A stretch of 64,000 bases of DNA, taken from contig CP036163.1 in NCBI GenBank assembly GCA_019056595.1, positions 3,596,001 through 3,660,000 of the forward strand, read 5' to 3'. The notes under the pieces are model-generated. The model had not been told where the DNA came from, ran no database searches, and worked only from the letters and a program-made list of their open reading frames with translations. Position numbers and translations under genes: made by a program. The DNA comes from Pectobacterium atrosepticum. GTDB lineage: Bacteria; Pseudomonadota; Gammaproteobacteria; Enterobacterales; Enterobacteriaceae. This document shows, piece after piece, positions 29,224-38,904 of this stretch. Position 1 is the first letter of the stretch. Each line of letters opens with the position of its first letter.

Positions 29224-30167
29224 TTTCCTCTATTACTTCTTCTATTCCGAAAGATGTTCTTTATGCTGCCGCTGAGTGGTATGCGACGCTGTATGACGAA
29301 GACTGTTCCGAAAATGATCGTCAGACATGGCAGCGATGGTTACATGAAGATGAAACCCATCGGCTTGCCTGGCAGCAGGTTGAACAGATTCATGCCCGAT
29401 TCCATGCGGTAGACAGCCAATTAGCTTCTTCTGTGCTGAGCAGGCGGGGTGAAGAACGCCGACGCATGCTTAAATTGTTGGTTATTGCCAGCGTTACCGG
29501 AGGCGTGGGTTTTAGTCTGCCGTGGGACAGTTATGCTGCCGATTACCGCACGGGAACGGGAGAAACGAGTGAGCTCAGCATCGAAACGGGGATGACCGTC
29601 TGGCTGAATACGGATTCTGCATTGAATCAGCAGGGCAGCCCCGCGTTGTCTCAGCCGCTGACGTTTCAATTGATAAAAGGTGAATTGATGCTGGACAACC
29701 AAACGGCGCATGCTGCTCGGTTGACGACCCCGCATGGCGATCTCGCTGCTGCTGCGCATTCCTGTCAATTGGCGCTCCGCTACACTTCCGCCCACAGCGT
29801 CCTTTCTGTTTTTAGCGGTGAGGTTTTGCTACAAACGGCAGTACCCGCCGCACAGCGCGTGACGGCGGGGCAACAGGTTATTTTTACTCGAGACAGGTGC
29901 CGCGAGCCTGCGCCCGTTGAGAATTTCCGCCAGAGCTGGCGCAAGGGACTGCTGGTCGCGGATAGCATGCCGTTAGGACAGCTCATCAATGAAATTTCCC
30001 GTTATCATAATGGTTATTTTCATGTCGATTCCGCTGTCTCGAATTTACGGATTTCGGGCGTTTTTCCGCTGCATGAAACCGACCGCCTGCTTGACGCCAT
30101 TGTACGGACGCTGCCAGTGAAGGTGAGCAGACGTTTTTCTTGGTGGGTAGATATCCGCCCGAGCTAA
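29220..30167 (+). CDS. FecR-like anti-sigma / signal-transducing membrane protein
   Basis: About 315 residues from ATG 29220, inside the fecI stop and after AGGA. A longer start at 29199 is less likely. The N-terminal cytoplasmic part ('AAEWYATLYDED...W.RWL.ED..HRLAWQQVEQI') is the FecR sigma-binding domain. A membrane segment (about 86-104) precedes the periplasmic FecR domain ('YRTGTGETSELSIETGMTVWLN'). The C-terminal STN-contacting region is present ('LGQLINEISRYHNGYF'). It senses the loaded receptor and activates the sigma factor. Here the regulators lie downstream of the receptor, opposite to the classical fecIRA order. Confidence 0.92.
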   Translation: MISSITSSIPKDVLYAAAEWYATLYDEDCSENDRQTWQRWLHEDETHRLAWQQVEQIHARFHAVDSQLASSVLSRRGEERRRMLKLLVIASVTGGVGFSLPWDSYAADYRTGTGETSELSIETGMTVWLNTDSALNQQGSPALSQPLTFQLIKGELMLDNQTAHAARLTTPHGDLAAAAHSCQLALRYTSAHSVLSVFSGEVLLQTAVPAAQRVTAGQQVIFTRDRCREPAPVENFRQSWRKGLLVADSMPLGQLINEISRYHNGYFHVDSAVSNLRISGVFPLHETDRLLDAIVRTLPVKVSRRFSWWVDIRPS

Positions 30168-30349
30168 AACACAGCTGGTATTTCGCCGATAAAACACCAA
30201 AAATATGCCGCATTTGTTAGCTGGTTGGTTATCACTCGCAGACTAAACACAAATCTGGCGCATATATATCAATCTGTTGATACCGAAAAAGGCGTAGCAT
30301 ACTCCACAAAGGGTATTCTGAGCGTTGCCTCTTCATACGGGATGTCATC

Positions 30350-31360
30350 ATGCAGTTACTGAACCTGAAACAAGCTCGCCTGTTGAGCTTTTTCTTTATT
30401 ATGGGTGGCCTGTTTATATTGCTGCCTTTACGCCTGCTGACCTGCTTTATTGCCGGTTTTTTGGTGTATGAAATTGTGAATTTGCTGACTCCCTATTTTC
30501 AACGGGTCATCAGTGGTAAACGTGCTCGTTGGATTGTGGTCGCAGTGATCAGTACGCTGGTAGTCAGCCTATTGAGTCTATTGTTTGGCAGCCTGGTCGG
30601 ATTGTTGATGCAGGAAATGAAGGATACTGCCGCGTTCAATATACGCATTGGCTACATCCTCAATGACATCCAGCAGCAGATTATCCACTACTTACCTGGG
30701 TATCTGCCAGTCAGTATTGAAGAACTCCAACACGAGTTTCTGCAATGGATTCAGGCGCATATTGTGATGTTGCAGAACATGGGGAGAAGTTTCCTGCATG
30801 GATTTGTGACGATGCTCATCGGTATGGTGCTTGGCGCGATTGTCTCGCTTTATAACGTCGATCCGGACACGGAGAAACCGTTACTAAAAGCGGAGTTACT
30901 GCGCCGGGTTTCGTTGCTGTCGGCATCGTTCCGCAACATTGTTTTCGCCCAGGTGAAGATCTCTGCCGTTAACACGTCGCTGTCCGCCATTTTTATTCTC
31001 GGTGCTTTGCCGCTGTGCGGTATTCATCTGCCGTTTGCCAAAACGCTGGTGGTGCTCACCTTTGTTTTTGGTTTGCTACCGGTCATCGGTAACCTGATTT
31101 CTAACTCCATCGTTTTTCTGTCTGGCTTATCTCTTTCACTGCCAATCGCGCTGGTTGCGCTGGTGTATTTGATGCTGATTCACAAGCTTGAGTATTTCCT
31201 CAATGCACAAATCGTCGGAACGAGGATCAAAGCACACGCATGGGAAATTCTGTTGGCAATGCTGGTGTTTGAAGCGGCATTTGGCTTGTCCGGTGTGATT
31301 GCGGCACCGATATACTACGCTTACCTGAAAAGTGAATTAAAAGAAGCTGCACTGATTTAA
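30350..31360 (+). CDS. AI-2E family membrane exporter
   Basis: 336 residues with about seven membrane segments. The family hallmarks are a long soluble loop in the middle ('IQQQIIHYLPGYLPVSIEELQ') and C-terminal segments with 'LPVIGNLISN' and 'GLSGVIAAPIYYAYLKSEL'. Members of this family export autoinducer-2, and some act as sodium/proton antiporters; the substrate here is unknown. It is a single gene with its own promoter region, ended by a hairpin 12 bp after the stop. Confidence 0.85.
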   Translation: MQLLNLKQARLLSFFFIMGGLFILLPLRLLTCFIAGFLVYEIVNLLTPYFQRVISGKRARWIVVAVISTLVVSLLSLLFGSLVGLLMQEMKDTAAFNIRIGYILNDIQQQIIHYLPGYLPVSIEELQHEFLQWIQAHIVMLQNMGRSFLHGFVTMLIGMVLGAIVSLYNVDPDTEKPLLKAELLRRVSLLSASFRNIVFAQVKISAVNTSLSAIFILGALPLCGIHLPFAKTLVVLTFVFGLLPVIGNLISNSIVFLSGLSLSLPIALVALVYLMLIHKLEYFLNAQIVGTRIKAHAWEILLAMLVFEAAFGLSGVIAAPIYYAYLKSELKEAALI

Positions 31361-31371
31361 TCCTGCATTTC

Positions 31372-31398
31372 GGCAGGCGATTGACGCGATCGCCTGCC
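31372..31398 (+). terminator. Hairpin after the AI-2E exporter gene
   Basis: GGCAGGCGA-ttgacgcga-TCGCCTGCC, a perfect 9-bp stem, without a strong T-run. Confidence 0.6.
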
Positions 31399-31511
31399 AT
31401 ATCATTCCATTGCCATATAGCACGCTACAACTGCGCACCAACGGCCCAATTCCCTCCTTTCCAAAATGATACCCTTAGCAGCATTACTATTGTCGTACGG
31501 ATTAGTGAAGT

Positions 31512-32129
31512 ATGAGTAAAGATGTTGCTGTTATTATTCGCCGTTTGGGGTTTGCCTTGATGCTGGCGGTGATTGTGGGCCTAGTGTTGCTTGCGCTGTT
31601 TATTGATGTGGTGGTGCTGAATAACGCCGTGGGGGAAATTTCTATTACTGAGTTTTCTCAGGAGGCGTTCTTATTATTGACAGGGCTGCTGTTCTTGCGC
31701 ATCGCGATAAGATGTCGTGCGCGTCGGGGTGGCTATCTACTTATTGCCGGGTTCTTTTTCTGCCTGTTGATTAGAGAAATGGATTTCTTTCTAGATAATA
31801 TTGCGCATGGCAGCTGGTTCTATTTCGCCATACTGTGTGCGGTGGTCTGCATTGGCTACGCGGCATTTTCACTAAATAATACGTTTGCCGGGCTGGCGCA
31901 TTTTCTCCAGCACGCTAGCTATAGCTATATGGTGTGTGGATTACTGGCCGTTCTGGTCTTCTCTCGCCTGTTTGGTATGACCCAACTGTGGGGAACGCTG
32001 ATGGATGATGGGTATATCAGAACCGTGAAAAACGTTGCAGAGGAAGGGGCTGAACTATTCGGCTATACGCTGTGTCTGATCGCTGGCGTACTGTATACCC
32101 GCTCTGTTAATCAAAAAACGAAGATCTAA
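31512..32129 (+). CDS. Inner membrane protein of unknown function
   Basis: 205 residues with six or so membrane segments ('FALMLAVIVGLVLLALFIDVVVL', 'YLLIAGFFFCLLI', 'FYFAILCAVVCIGYAAF', 'YMVCGLLAVLVF', 'LFGYTLCLIAGVLYT'). Conserved-looking acidic and Arg pairs (REMDFFLD) lie at the second loop. It is a single gene followed by a strong terminator. I do not recognise the family. Confidence 0.8.
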   Translation: MSKDVAVIIRRLGFALMLAVIVGLVLLALFIDVVVLNNAVGEISITEFSQEAFLLLTGLLFLRIAIRCRARRGGYLLIAGFFFCLLIREMDFFLDNIAHGSWFYFAILCAVVCIGYAAFSLNNTFAGLAHFLQHASYSYMVCGLLAVLVFSRLFGMTQLWGTLMDDGYIRTVKNVAEEGAELFGYTLCLIAGVLYTRSVNQKTKI

Positions 32130-32132
32130 ATG

Positions 32133-32166
32133 AATCAGCCCAATGCAAGATTGGGCTGATTGTTTT
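32133..32166 (+). terminator. Rho-independent terminator
   Basis: AATCAGCCCAAT-gcaag-ATTGGGCTGATT followed by gTTTTT, a perfect 12-bp stem. Confidence 0.92.
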
Positions 32167-32203
32167 TAAGTGATGCTAGTTTTTAGCTAATAATCATCTT
32201 CGA

Positions 32204-33730
32204 TTAATGCTGCGCAGTAGCAACCTGCGGCTTCGTCTCTTCTGACTGAACACCTAACGGGTTGTTGCCCCAGCACTTCTCATATTCCCAGCCTGTCAGC
32301 TCTTCAGCGACGACACGGGCATGAGCCGGGATATCAGCAATGGCACCACCCGCTTTGATACGTGCAATTTCTTCCAGCAGGATGGCGTGGTTCTTACGAT
32401 CCAGCTTCATCTGCGTCGTATAGTAAATCGCAACCAGTGCAAGAGCGATAACGCCCAGTGAGAACACGCCAACAATCGCCTGTACGGCAGATTCTGGCTG
32501 TACTGACTGCCCAGAGATAAAGCCGAATTGGCTCAGCGTCCAACCCATCGCGAAGACAATGACAGAACGCACCATTTTGCCGGCAAACGTCATTGCACCT
32601 GCGTAAATACCCTCACGGCGACGTCCGGTCAGAACTTCATCCACATCGGCGAGGAAGGTATAAACCGTCCAGGGAATGTAGTAGATACCGCCAGTGCTCA
32701 GGCCGAATACCGCGGTAATGGCAAACAGGACGAAGATAGTCATGTCTTCTGACCAGTTCGCAAAATAGAGTGCGGCATAGGCTATTACGCTAACAATCAC
32801 CACCATCAGTGCCAGACGGAACGGCCGTGCAAAGCCCATTTTGACGCAAATACCGATGAAGGCTGCGGTAGAAATGAGCTGCATAACTGAACTAAAACTG
32901 TTGAGGTGTGACACTAGCGCGGTGTTCTGCTTCAGGCCAAAGACGATGAAGTAGGTAAATGCAGAAGCGAAAAGCCACTCCGCGCCGAAGCCAAATAGGT
33001 ACATCCCCAGATGCTTGCGGAAAATACGCAGGCGGAAGGTGGAGGCCATATCTACGCTCAGCTTCTTCATGGCTTGCCACAGGCTGGATGTGCTTTCGCG
33101 TACAATTTCGTTTACCGGACGCTCCCAGGATGTCATATACAGTGCGATCATCGCCGCAGACATAATGGCACCGTAGACCAGACCGGTGTAGAAGAATGGC
33201 GTTGCAGAGTCTTTACCGTAGACGGCAATAAACTGCCCTGGAATGAACGCTGCCAGGAAGTTGGCGATTTTACCGAAAATGGCTTTAGAACCTGTCAGCT
33301 TAGAGCGCAGTTTAAAGTCGGAGGTCATTTCGGTAGCCAGCGTCTCATACGGCACCATGATCGAGGTATAAATCAGCTCGAATAGCACGTATGTCGCCAG
33401 ATAATACCAGAAGCCAAAGCCTTCAACCCATAGCATAGGGTAGACCAGAACCAGTGGGGCCCCCAGCAGAATAAAGAAGCGGCGGCGACCAAATCGGCGA
33501 CCAATGCGGGTGTTGTAAAAATTATCGCTGATGTACCCCATGATAGGGTTACTGATAGCATCAATGATGCTGGCGACGGAGAAAATAGCAGCAGCCTGAA
33601 CCAATGTTAAACCACAAAATGTGGTGTAAAAGTACATCAGCCATGCGCCGCTGATAGCAAGCGCGCCACTGCCGAGCAGGTTTGCGCTGCCGTAGCAGAA
33701 CGTATTTTTAAAAGAGATTGGTTTATTCAT
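32204..33730 (-). CDS. GPH-family sugar:cation symporter, probably for pectin oligosaccharides
   Basis: 508 residues with 12 predicted membrane segments. The GPH-type N-terminus ('YGSANLLGSGALAISGAWLMYFYTTFCGL') and 'DAISNPIMGYISDN', the conserved Asp loop after segment 2, are clear. GPH carriers move glycosides, pentosides and hexuronides with a cation. Soft-rot enterobacteria use members called TogT and RhiT for oligogalacturonides and rhamnogalacturonides. A KdgR-like box just upstream supports such a role, and rhiE lies 14 kb away. The long hydrophilic C-terminus (last 60 residues) is a little unusual. The substrate is inferred. Confidence 0.82.
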   Translation of the reverse strand: MNKPISFKNTFCYGSANLLGSGALAISGAWLMYFYTTFCGLTLVQAAAIFSVASIIDAISNPIMGYISDNFYNTRIGRRFGRRRFFILLGAPLVLVYPMLWVEGFGFWYYLATYVLFELIYTSIMVPYETLATEMTSDFKLRSKLTGSKAIFGKIANFLAAFIPGQFIAVYGKDSATPFFYTGLVYGAIMSAAMIALYMTSWERPVNEIVRESTSSLWQAMKKLSVDMASTFRLRIFRKHLGMYLFGFGAEWLFASAFTYFIVFGLKQNTALVSHLNSFSSVMQLISTAAFIGICVKMGFARPFRLALMVVIVSVIAYAALYFANWSEDMTIFVLFAITAVFGLSTGGIYYIPWTVYTFLADVDEVLTGRRREGIYAGAMTFAGKMVRSVIVFAMGWTLSQFGFISGQSVQPESAVQAIVGVFSLGVIALALVAIYYTTQMKLDRKNHAILLEEIARIKAGGAIADIPAHARVVAEELTGWEYEKCWGNNPLGVQSEETKPQVATAQH

Positions 33731-33748
33731 GATCAGCCTAATTACAAA

Positions 33749-33767
33749 TATGAAACAATATTTCAGT
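33749..33767. promoter_or_regulatory. KdgR-like operator
   Basis: TATGAAACAATATTTCAGT keeps 16 of 19 positions of the KdgR consensus (AATRAAAYRNYGTTTYATT). It is 19 bp before the transporter start, where repressor binding would block expression until pectin breakdown products appear. The rest of the gap up to 34,112 is AT-rich with no other clear site. Confidence 0.65.
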
Positions 33768-34112
33768 TCGATTGAACTATCATTTCTTTATAATTTGCTC
33801 TATTGAAAAGAAAGTAAACTGACGATCACGCTTTTGAGTGCTTTTAATAACGATCTGTCAGGTGGATCATGAAATAAGATATTTTAATTTGATTTTTATA
33901 ATTTTCTGATTTTAGTTTTATGTGATTAATTTACAAATTTTGTAGGTTTCCTACAACAAGCCGTACGCGCGCAGATTGGCGGCGAGACGATATTGGGCGC
34001 TATCCCACAAATCGATAGCATGGTGTGAAATAACGCATTGACCTCAGAGAGGAAATGTCGTCATCATCCCGCCCAGTTTACTTTATCGTATTCCCTCATC
34101 AGGAGCCGTAAC

Positions 34113-34487
34113 GTGAGTCATTTGCTGGTCTATGCCATTATTTATGTGATTTTTATTGCTGTGGTTGGGTTGTTTGCTTTTCAGGCTTGGTTGCCTTCTT
34201 CCGCGCCGCGTGGGTTGAGAGATCGCGCGGGTATTCTGGTTGGGGTATTACGTTGCATCACGTTGTTTCTTGTGGTTTCCGCATTGCAAATTCTGTTTCC
34301 CAATTCGCTGCTGGATAAGTTTGTCTGGCTGGTTGCCGCAGCGCTGTTGGTCATCGCTGTTATCGGTGGGGGAATGAGTTGGTCATCGTTGCCGTGGCTG
34401 GATGAAACAAAAGGTAAAATCCGCACTCTGGCACTGGGTGCCCAAAGTGCGGTATATCTTGCATTGCTTGGGATTATCGTTATTTAA
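34113..34487 (+). CDS. Small inner membrane protein of unknown function
   Basis: About 124 residues from GTG 34113 after AGGAG; a longer frame from 34038 lacks a ribosome-binding site. Four membrane segments cover most of it ('LLVYAIIYVIFIAVVGLFAF', 'GILVGVLRCITLFLVVSAL', 'FVWLVAAALLVIAVIGGG', 'AQSAVYLALLGIIVI'). Its last 8 bp overlap the end of the convergent dehydrogenase gene. Confidence 0.7.
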   Translation: MSHLLVYAIIYVIFIAVVGLFAFQAWLPSSAPRGLRDRAGILVGVLRCITLFLVVSALQILFPNSLLDKFVWLVAAALLVIAVIGGGMSWSSLPWLDETKGKIRTLALGAQSAVYLALLGIIVI

Positions 34488-35967
34488 AGCTTTGTACCAA
34501 TGCAGCCACGGTGTTCTTTGCGCCGTGATCGCGCAGCTTCAGATAAGACTGTGCGATAGCGTTGAACACATCGTGGTTTGTAGGCAGATCCTCGCCAAAA
34601 ATAGAACGAATATTGAGAAATGCACTGACCCGCTCGGCGCTATCTGACGTCTCTGCAACGATGCGTCCGAGCTTCTCTGCTAGCGGATCGCGGATTTCGA
34701 TAGGGTTACCTGCATCATCTTTTCCGCTGACATAACGCATCCAGCCAGCGATCCCCAATGCCAGAACACGATAGTCCCCTCCATTACGCACATGCCAGCG
34801 TAGGGATTCCAGCATGCGCTGAGGCAGCTTCTGTGAACCGTCCATTGCGATTTGCCAGGTTCGATGCTTAAGCGCGGGGTTAGAGAAACGGGTAAGCAAC
34901 TGAACGGCGTAGTCTTTCAGGTCGATATCCACCACGCTAAGCGTCGGTGCCTGCTCCAGTAACATCAGATGAGACACGGCTCGGCGATAATTCTCGTCAT
35001 TCATACAATCGCTGACGTGATCATAACCGGCGAGATAGCCCAAATAGGCTAAAAACGAGTGACTGCCGTTCAACATGCGCAGTTTCATTTCTTCAAATGG
35101 TAGAACATCGTGCACCAGCTGAACGCCTGCTTTTTCCCACTCTGGGCGTCCGGCCGTGAAATGATCTTCGATCACCCATTGAATAAAGGGCTCACAGGCT
35201 ATCGCACAGGGATCGGCGACGCCAAGGTGATCGGCAATTTCCTGTAACGCTTCAGGCGTCGCTGCCGGGACAATGCGGTCGACCATCGTATTTGGGAAGG
35301 AAACATTATCCTTGATCCACTCGATCAGGCTCTGATCGTTGATCCCTGCGGACTCCAGCACGGCCGCTTTGGCCGTTTTACCATTTTCCGGCACGTTATC
35401 GCAGGAAAGTACGGTGAACGGGGCTATCCCTCGTTCATGACGTAGGCGTAGCGCTTCCGCCAGTAACCCCGGTACGGAGGCGGGATGGCGGGGATCGATG
35501 AGATCCTGTTGAATCAGTTTATTGTTACGATCCAACTTGCCGCTCGAACCGTCCATGCAATAGCCTTTTTCGGTAATCGTCAGGGAAACGATGGCCGTTT
35601 CTGGTGCGGCGAGTTTCTCAATAATGGCGTCAATGCCTTCTATTTTAGCATGTAACGATTCGCACACGGCACCGACGACAATGGGCTGATTGGCCGTAGC
35701 GGCTTTTTCCAGCACGGTAAACAGATGATCCTGCTGACGAAGCGCATTGATCATGGTGTCGTCGCTAAATAGCACGACTTCACAAACTCCCCAGTCTCCT
35801 CCTACCATATTCAGCACGCGATCGGTGAGCAGCGCCTGATGAGCGCGATGAAAAGCGCCAAAACCGATATGGACGATGCGTGGCTTCAGTGCCTGGCGAT
35901 CGTAGTGAGGGAATTGAACGCTGGCAGGCAATTCGCTGGTGGCGATATTTTTCATTTTATCAGTCAT
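34480..35967 (-). CDS. yeiQ: Mannitol-dehydrogenase-family polyol/hexuronate oxidoreductase (YeiQ-like)
   Basis: 495 residues. 'RIVHIGFGAFHRAHQALLTDR' is the NAD-binding glycine-rich stretch. 'MKLRMLNGSHSFLAYLGYLAGY' and 'KHRTWQIAMDGSQKLPQRM' are the catalytic-domain signatures of the mannitol dehydrogenase family. The N-terminal 'MKNIATSELP..VQ.P.YDR..LKPRIVHIGFGAF' is closest in my memory to E. coli YeiQ rather than UxuB or YdfI. The true start could be the Met five codons in. The likely activity is NAD-dependent interconversion of a keto-sugar acid and a polyol acid, such as fructuronate and mannonate. It overlaps a convergent gene by 8 bp. Confidence 0.82.
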   Translation of the reverse strand: MTDKMKNIATSELPASVQFPHYDRQALKPRIVHIGFGAFHRAHQALLTDRVLNMVGGDWGVCEVVLFSDDTMINALRQQDHLFTVLEKAATANQPIVVGAVCESLHAKIEGIDAIIEKLAAPETAIVSLTITEKGYCMDGSSGKLDRNNKLIQQDLIDPRHPASVPGLLAEALRLRHERGIAPFTVLSCDNVPENGKTAKAAVLESAGINDQSLIEWIKDNVSFPNTMVDRIVPAATPEALQEIADHLGVADPCAIACEPFIQWVIEDHFTAGRPEWEKAGVQLVHDVLPFEEMKLRMLNGSHSFLAYLGYLAGYDHVSDCMNDENYRRAVSHLMLLEQAPTLSVVDIDLKDYAVQLLTRFSNPALKHRTWQIAMDGSQKLPQRMLESLRWHVRNGGDYRVLALGIAGWMRYVSGKDDAGNPIEIRDPLAEKLGRIVAETSDSAERVSAFLNIRSIFGEDLPTNHDVFNAIAQSYLKLRDHGAKNTVAALVQSFK

Positions 35968-36288
35968 TTATTGCGCTTTCGGGTGGGTGATCCATGACGT
36001 TAAAAGTAGCTGTGATTTACAGGCGGTGCAATACGCGACGCGCAGATAGGTTACGATGCGCACGTTTTTTTCTCTGTGCAAATTTTAGCGCTTTTTCAGA
36101 TTAGGTTCAGCGGCAGCGTGTGGTTTTGTGAGGGGGTTCCAGCGTAATAATGTAACGCTGAAATTTAGTCTTGTTTTTACTAACTTATCTCCATTTCTTC
36201 TACATCATCACGTGCCTTTCCCGATCGCAGTCTGCTATTTTGTTTCGATATTTCCTCACTCCAACGATCAACAAAAAAGGCCCGTAAG

Positions 36289-37569
36289 ATGAAACTTGAG
36301 TCCCTCGCGCTACATCATGGTTATGAATCTGAAGCGACAACGAAGTCCGCCGCAGTGCCGATTTATCAAACGACCTCTTACACTTTTGACGACACGCAGC
36401 ACGGTGCCGATCTGTTTGATCTGAAGGTGGCGGGCAATATCTATAGCAGAATCATGAACCCGACGAACGCGGTGCTGGAACAGCGGCTGGCAGCCATTGA
36501 GGGTGGAATCGGTGCGCTGGTGCTTTCATCCGGCATGGCGGCAATTGCCTATTCGCTTCAGGCTCTCACACAGGTTGGGGACAATATCGTCAGTACCAGC
36601 CAGCTGTATGGCGGCACTTATAACCTGTTTGCTCACACGTTGCCGCGTCAGGGGGTTGACGTGCGGATGGCCTCTTTCGATGATTTTACGACGCTGGAAT
36701 CGTTGATTGATGAGCGCACCCGCGCCGTTTTTTGTGAATCTATCGGGAATCCGGCGGGAAATATCGTGGACATTGCTAAAATCGCGGAGATTGCACACCG
36801 CCACGGTGTACCGGTTATTGTCGATAACACCGTGGCGACGCCCGTGCTGTGCAGACCTTTTGAGCACGGGGCAGATATCGTCGTCCACTCGCTGACCAAA
36901 TATATTGGTGGTCATGGCACCACGATCGGCGGTGCGATTATCGATTCTGGCAAGTTTGACTGGGTCGCGAATAAAGCGCGTTTCCCGTTATTGAACGAGC
37001 CTGATCCTTCTTACCACGGTGTGGTGTATACCGATGCTTTCGGTCCTGCGGCCTATATTGGACGCTGCCGCGTGGTGCCGCTGCGCAATACTGGCGCGGC
37101 GCTTTCTCCTCACAGCACGTTCTTGTTGTTGCAGGGACTGGAAACCCTCAGCCTGCGTATCGAACGCCATTGCAGCAATGCGGAAGTGTTGGCTAGTTAT
37201 CTGAATCAGCATCCGCTGGTGACCTGGGTGAACTATGGCGCATTGCCTGATAGCCCCTACAAGGCAAACTGCGACAAAATTACCTCGGGTAAGGCGTCTG
37301 GGATTATCAGCTTTGGTATTAAAGGTGGAAAGACATCAGGTGGCCATTTTATTGATGCGCTGAAGATGATCTTACGGCTGGTTAATATTGGCGATGCTAA
37401 ATCGCTTGCGTGCCATCCGGCAAGTACCACGCATAGGCAGTTGAATGCGGAAGAACTGGCGAAACCGGGAGTGAGTGAGGATCTGGTTAGAATCTCGGTC
37501 GGCATTGAGCATATTGACGACATCATCGCTGATGTGGCGCAGGCGCTGGAAGCCTCGCAGAAAAATTAA
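36289..37569 (+). CDS. metY: O-acetylhomoserine sulfhydrylase-type PLP enzyme
   Basis: 426 residues, a usual length. The PLP lysine is Lys204 in 'VVHSLTKYIGGHGTTIGG'. 'SSGMAAIAYSLQALTQVGDNIVSTSQLYGGTYNLF' and 'NPAGNIVDIAKIAEIAH' mark the Cys/Met metabolism PLP family, and the insertion near 'YTDAFGPAAYI' is typical of the homocysteine synthase branch. It would make homocysteine from O-acetylhomoserine and sulfide. No MetJ-type operator was obvious in the 320-bp gap upstream. It is a single gene ended by a strong hairpin shared with the convergent erfK. Confidence 0.88.
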   Translation: MKLESLALHHGYESEATTKSAAVPIYQTTSYTFDDTQHGADLFDLKVAGNIYSRIMNPTNAVLEQRLAAIEGGIGALVLSSGMAAIAYSLQALTQVGDNIVSTSQLYGGTYNLFAHTLPRQGVDVRMASFDDFTTLESLIDERTRAVFCESIGNPAGNIVDIAKIAEIAHRHGVPVIVDNTVATPVLCRPFEHGADIVVHSLTKYIGGHGTTIGGAIIDSGKFDWVANKARFPLLNEPDPSYHGVVYTDAFGPAAYIGRCRVVPLRNTGAALSPHSTFLLLQGLETLSLRIERHCSNAEVLASYLNQHPLVTWVNYGALPDSPYKANCDKITSGKASGIISFGIKGGKTSGGHFIDALKMILRLVNIGDAKSLACHPASTTHRQLNAEELAKPGVSEDLVRISVGIEHIDDIIADVAQALEASQKN

Positions 37570-37589
37570 ACGGTAGGGGCGTTTGAGAA

Positions 37590-37623
37590 ACACGTTGGAA
37601 ACCCGAATCGGTTTCCAACGTGT
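37590..37623. terminator. Bidirectional hairpin between metY and erfK
   Basis: ACACGTTGGAAACC-cgaatc-GGTTTCCAACGTGT, a perfect 14-bp stem between two convergent genes. It lacks a long T-run on either side. Confidence 0.7.
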
Positions 37624-37631
37624 CATAGCGA

Positions 37632-38729
37632 TCACGAACGGTTGGCGTTGGCCTCTGTCGTAGTCGTCTGTGGCTCAACGGGTGCAGCGTTTTGTACCGC
37701 ATTGAGGCTGTCTTGCGGCTGTGCTTCTGGTGCTTCTTGTTGAATTTCTGGTGTAGCGGGTACCGCAGCAGATTCAACCGGAATTGCCGGTGTGGCTTGT
37801 TCGATCAGACCATTGATTTTGGTCGGCATACCAGAACGTCTCTGGACTGCCTGATCGACTTCGCTGGTGTTCACACTGGCATCAGCCAGAACCTTGCTCA
37901 CTTTTGGCGTCATGCTGATCGGTGCCGGAGAATCAGAATGGAATTCTTCTACCGTGCGGGACAGCGGATTGTGAACTTCAACATAGCGTGAACCATCTGG
38001 CTCAACGGTGGCTTTCACTGGCTCATTGATGAACTGAACGCGTGTACCGACCGGAACGCTGTTGAACAGATATTTAATATCATCGGCACGTAGACGAACA
38101 CAGCCGTGGCTTACGCGCAGGCCAATACCGAAATTGGCGTTGGTCCCGTGGATCGCGTACAGATTACCGATGTAGAGCGCATACAGCCCCATAGGGTTAT
38201 CCGGGCCTGCTGGGAAAACTTTTTGCAGCGTCTCACCGCGTGCTGCATATTCTGCGTGCATCTTGGCGGTTGGTGTCCAGGTTGGGCCCGCTTTCTTACG
38301 CTGAACGGAGGTTGTCCAGTTAATCGGCGTATCTTTACCTAATTCACCAATCCCGATTGGCAGTACAACTACGGTCTTGGAACCTTTCGGGTAGTAGTAC
38401 AGACGCATTTCGGCGCTGTTGATGACAATGCCTTCACGCGGTGCGTCTGGCAGAATTAACTGATGAGGAATCATCATTTTGCTGCCGGGAACGGGCAGAT
38501 AAACGTCCGCTTCTGGGTTGGCTTCCATGATGTTACTCAGGCCCATTTGGAACTGTGCAGCAAAATGTTCCAACGGCTGCGTGCTATCTTCCGGTACGGT
38601 GATTTCTAGATTTTCGCCTACCAATCGGCTGTTAGCCGCAGGCAGAGGATAAACTACGGCAAAAGCGGCCTGGCTGAATGTGGCGGCTGCAAGAACTAAA
38701 GTAAAGATCGCGCGAATACTCATTTTCAT
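37632..38729 (-). CDS. erfK: L,D-transpeptidase attaching Braun lipoprotein to peptidoglycan
   Basis: 365 residues with a signal peptide ([18 protein letters not shown]). A LysM-like region ('[28 protein letters not shown]') precedes the YkuD catalytic domain with '[22 protein letters not shown]' (about residues 193-213, catalytic Cys in SHGC). The sequence matches E. coli ErfK (LdtA) better than YbiS, YcfS or YnhG as I recall them. A Pro/Ala/Gln-rich tail of about 60 residues after '[10 protein letters not shown]' is longer than in E. coli. It acts in the periplasm. Confidence 0.85.
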   Translation of the reverse strand: MKMSIRAIFTLVLAAATFSQAAFAVVYPLPAANSRLVGENLEITVPEDSTQPLEHFAAQFQMGLSNIMEANPEADVYLPVPGSKMMIPHQLILPDAPREGIVINSAEMRLYYYPKGSKTVVVLPIGIGELGKDTPINWTTSVQRKKAGPTWTPTAKMHAEYAARGETLQKVFPAGPDNPMGLYALYIGNLYAIHGTNANFGIGLRVSHGCVRLRADDIKYLFNSVPVGTRVQFINEPVKATVEPDGSRYVEVHNPLSRTVEEFHSDSPAPISMTPKVSKVLADASVNTSEVDQAVQRRSGMPTKINGLIEQATPAIPVESAAVPATPEIQQEAPEAQPQDSLNAVQNAAPVEPQTTTTEANANRS

Positions 38730-38904
38730 TTCTTTATTTGAGTGATAAATGCGCCTCCGAATAGGGAGGCCGGGCTGCTAAGGTCGATAACGACCGGATG
38801 CGCATTATATGTGCAGAATGGCCTTTGAGGGAAACAACATGTGTAACTAATCACACTTTTTGACGCACCAATGAGAGAGCGGGTTTATCGAGTATATAGC
38901 TGAC

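Noticed and set aside
33921..33936. CRP site upstream of the GPH transporter
   Set aside because: TGTGATTAATTTACAA has one good half-site only.
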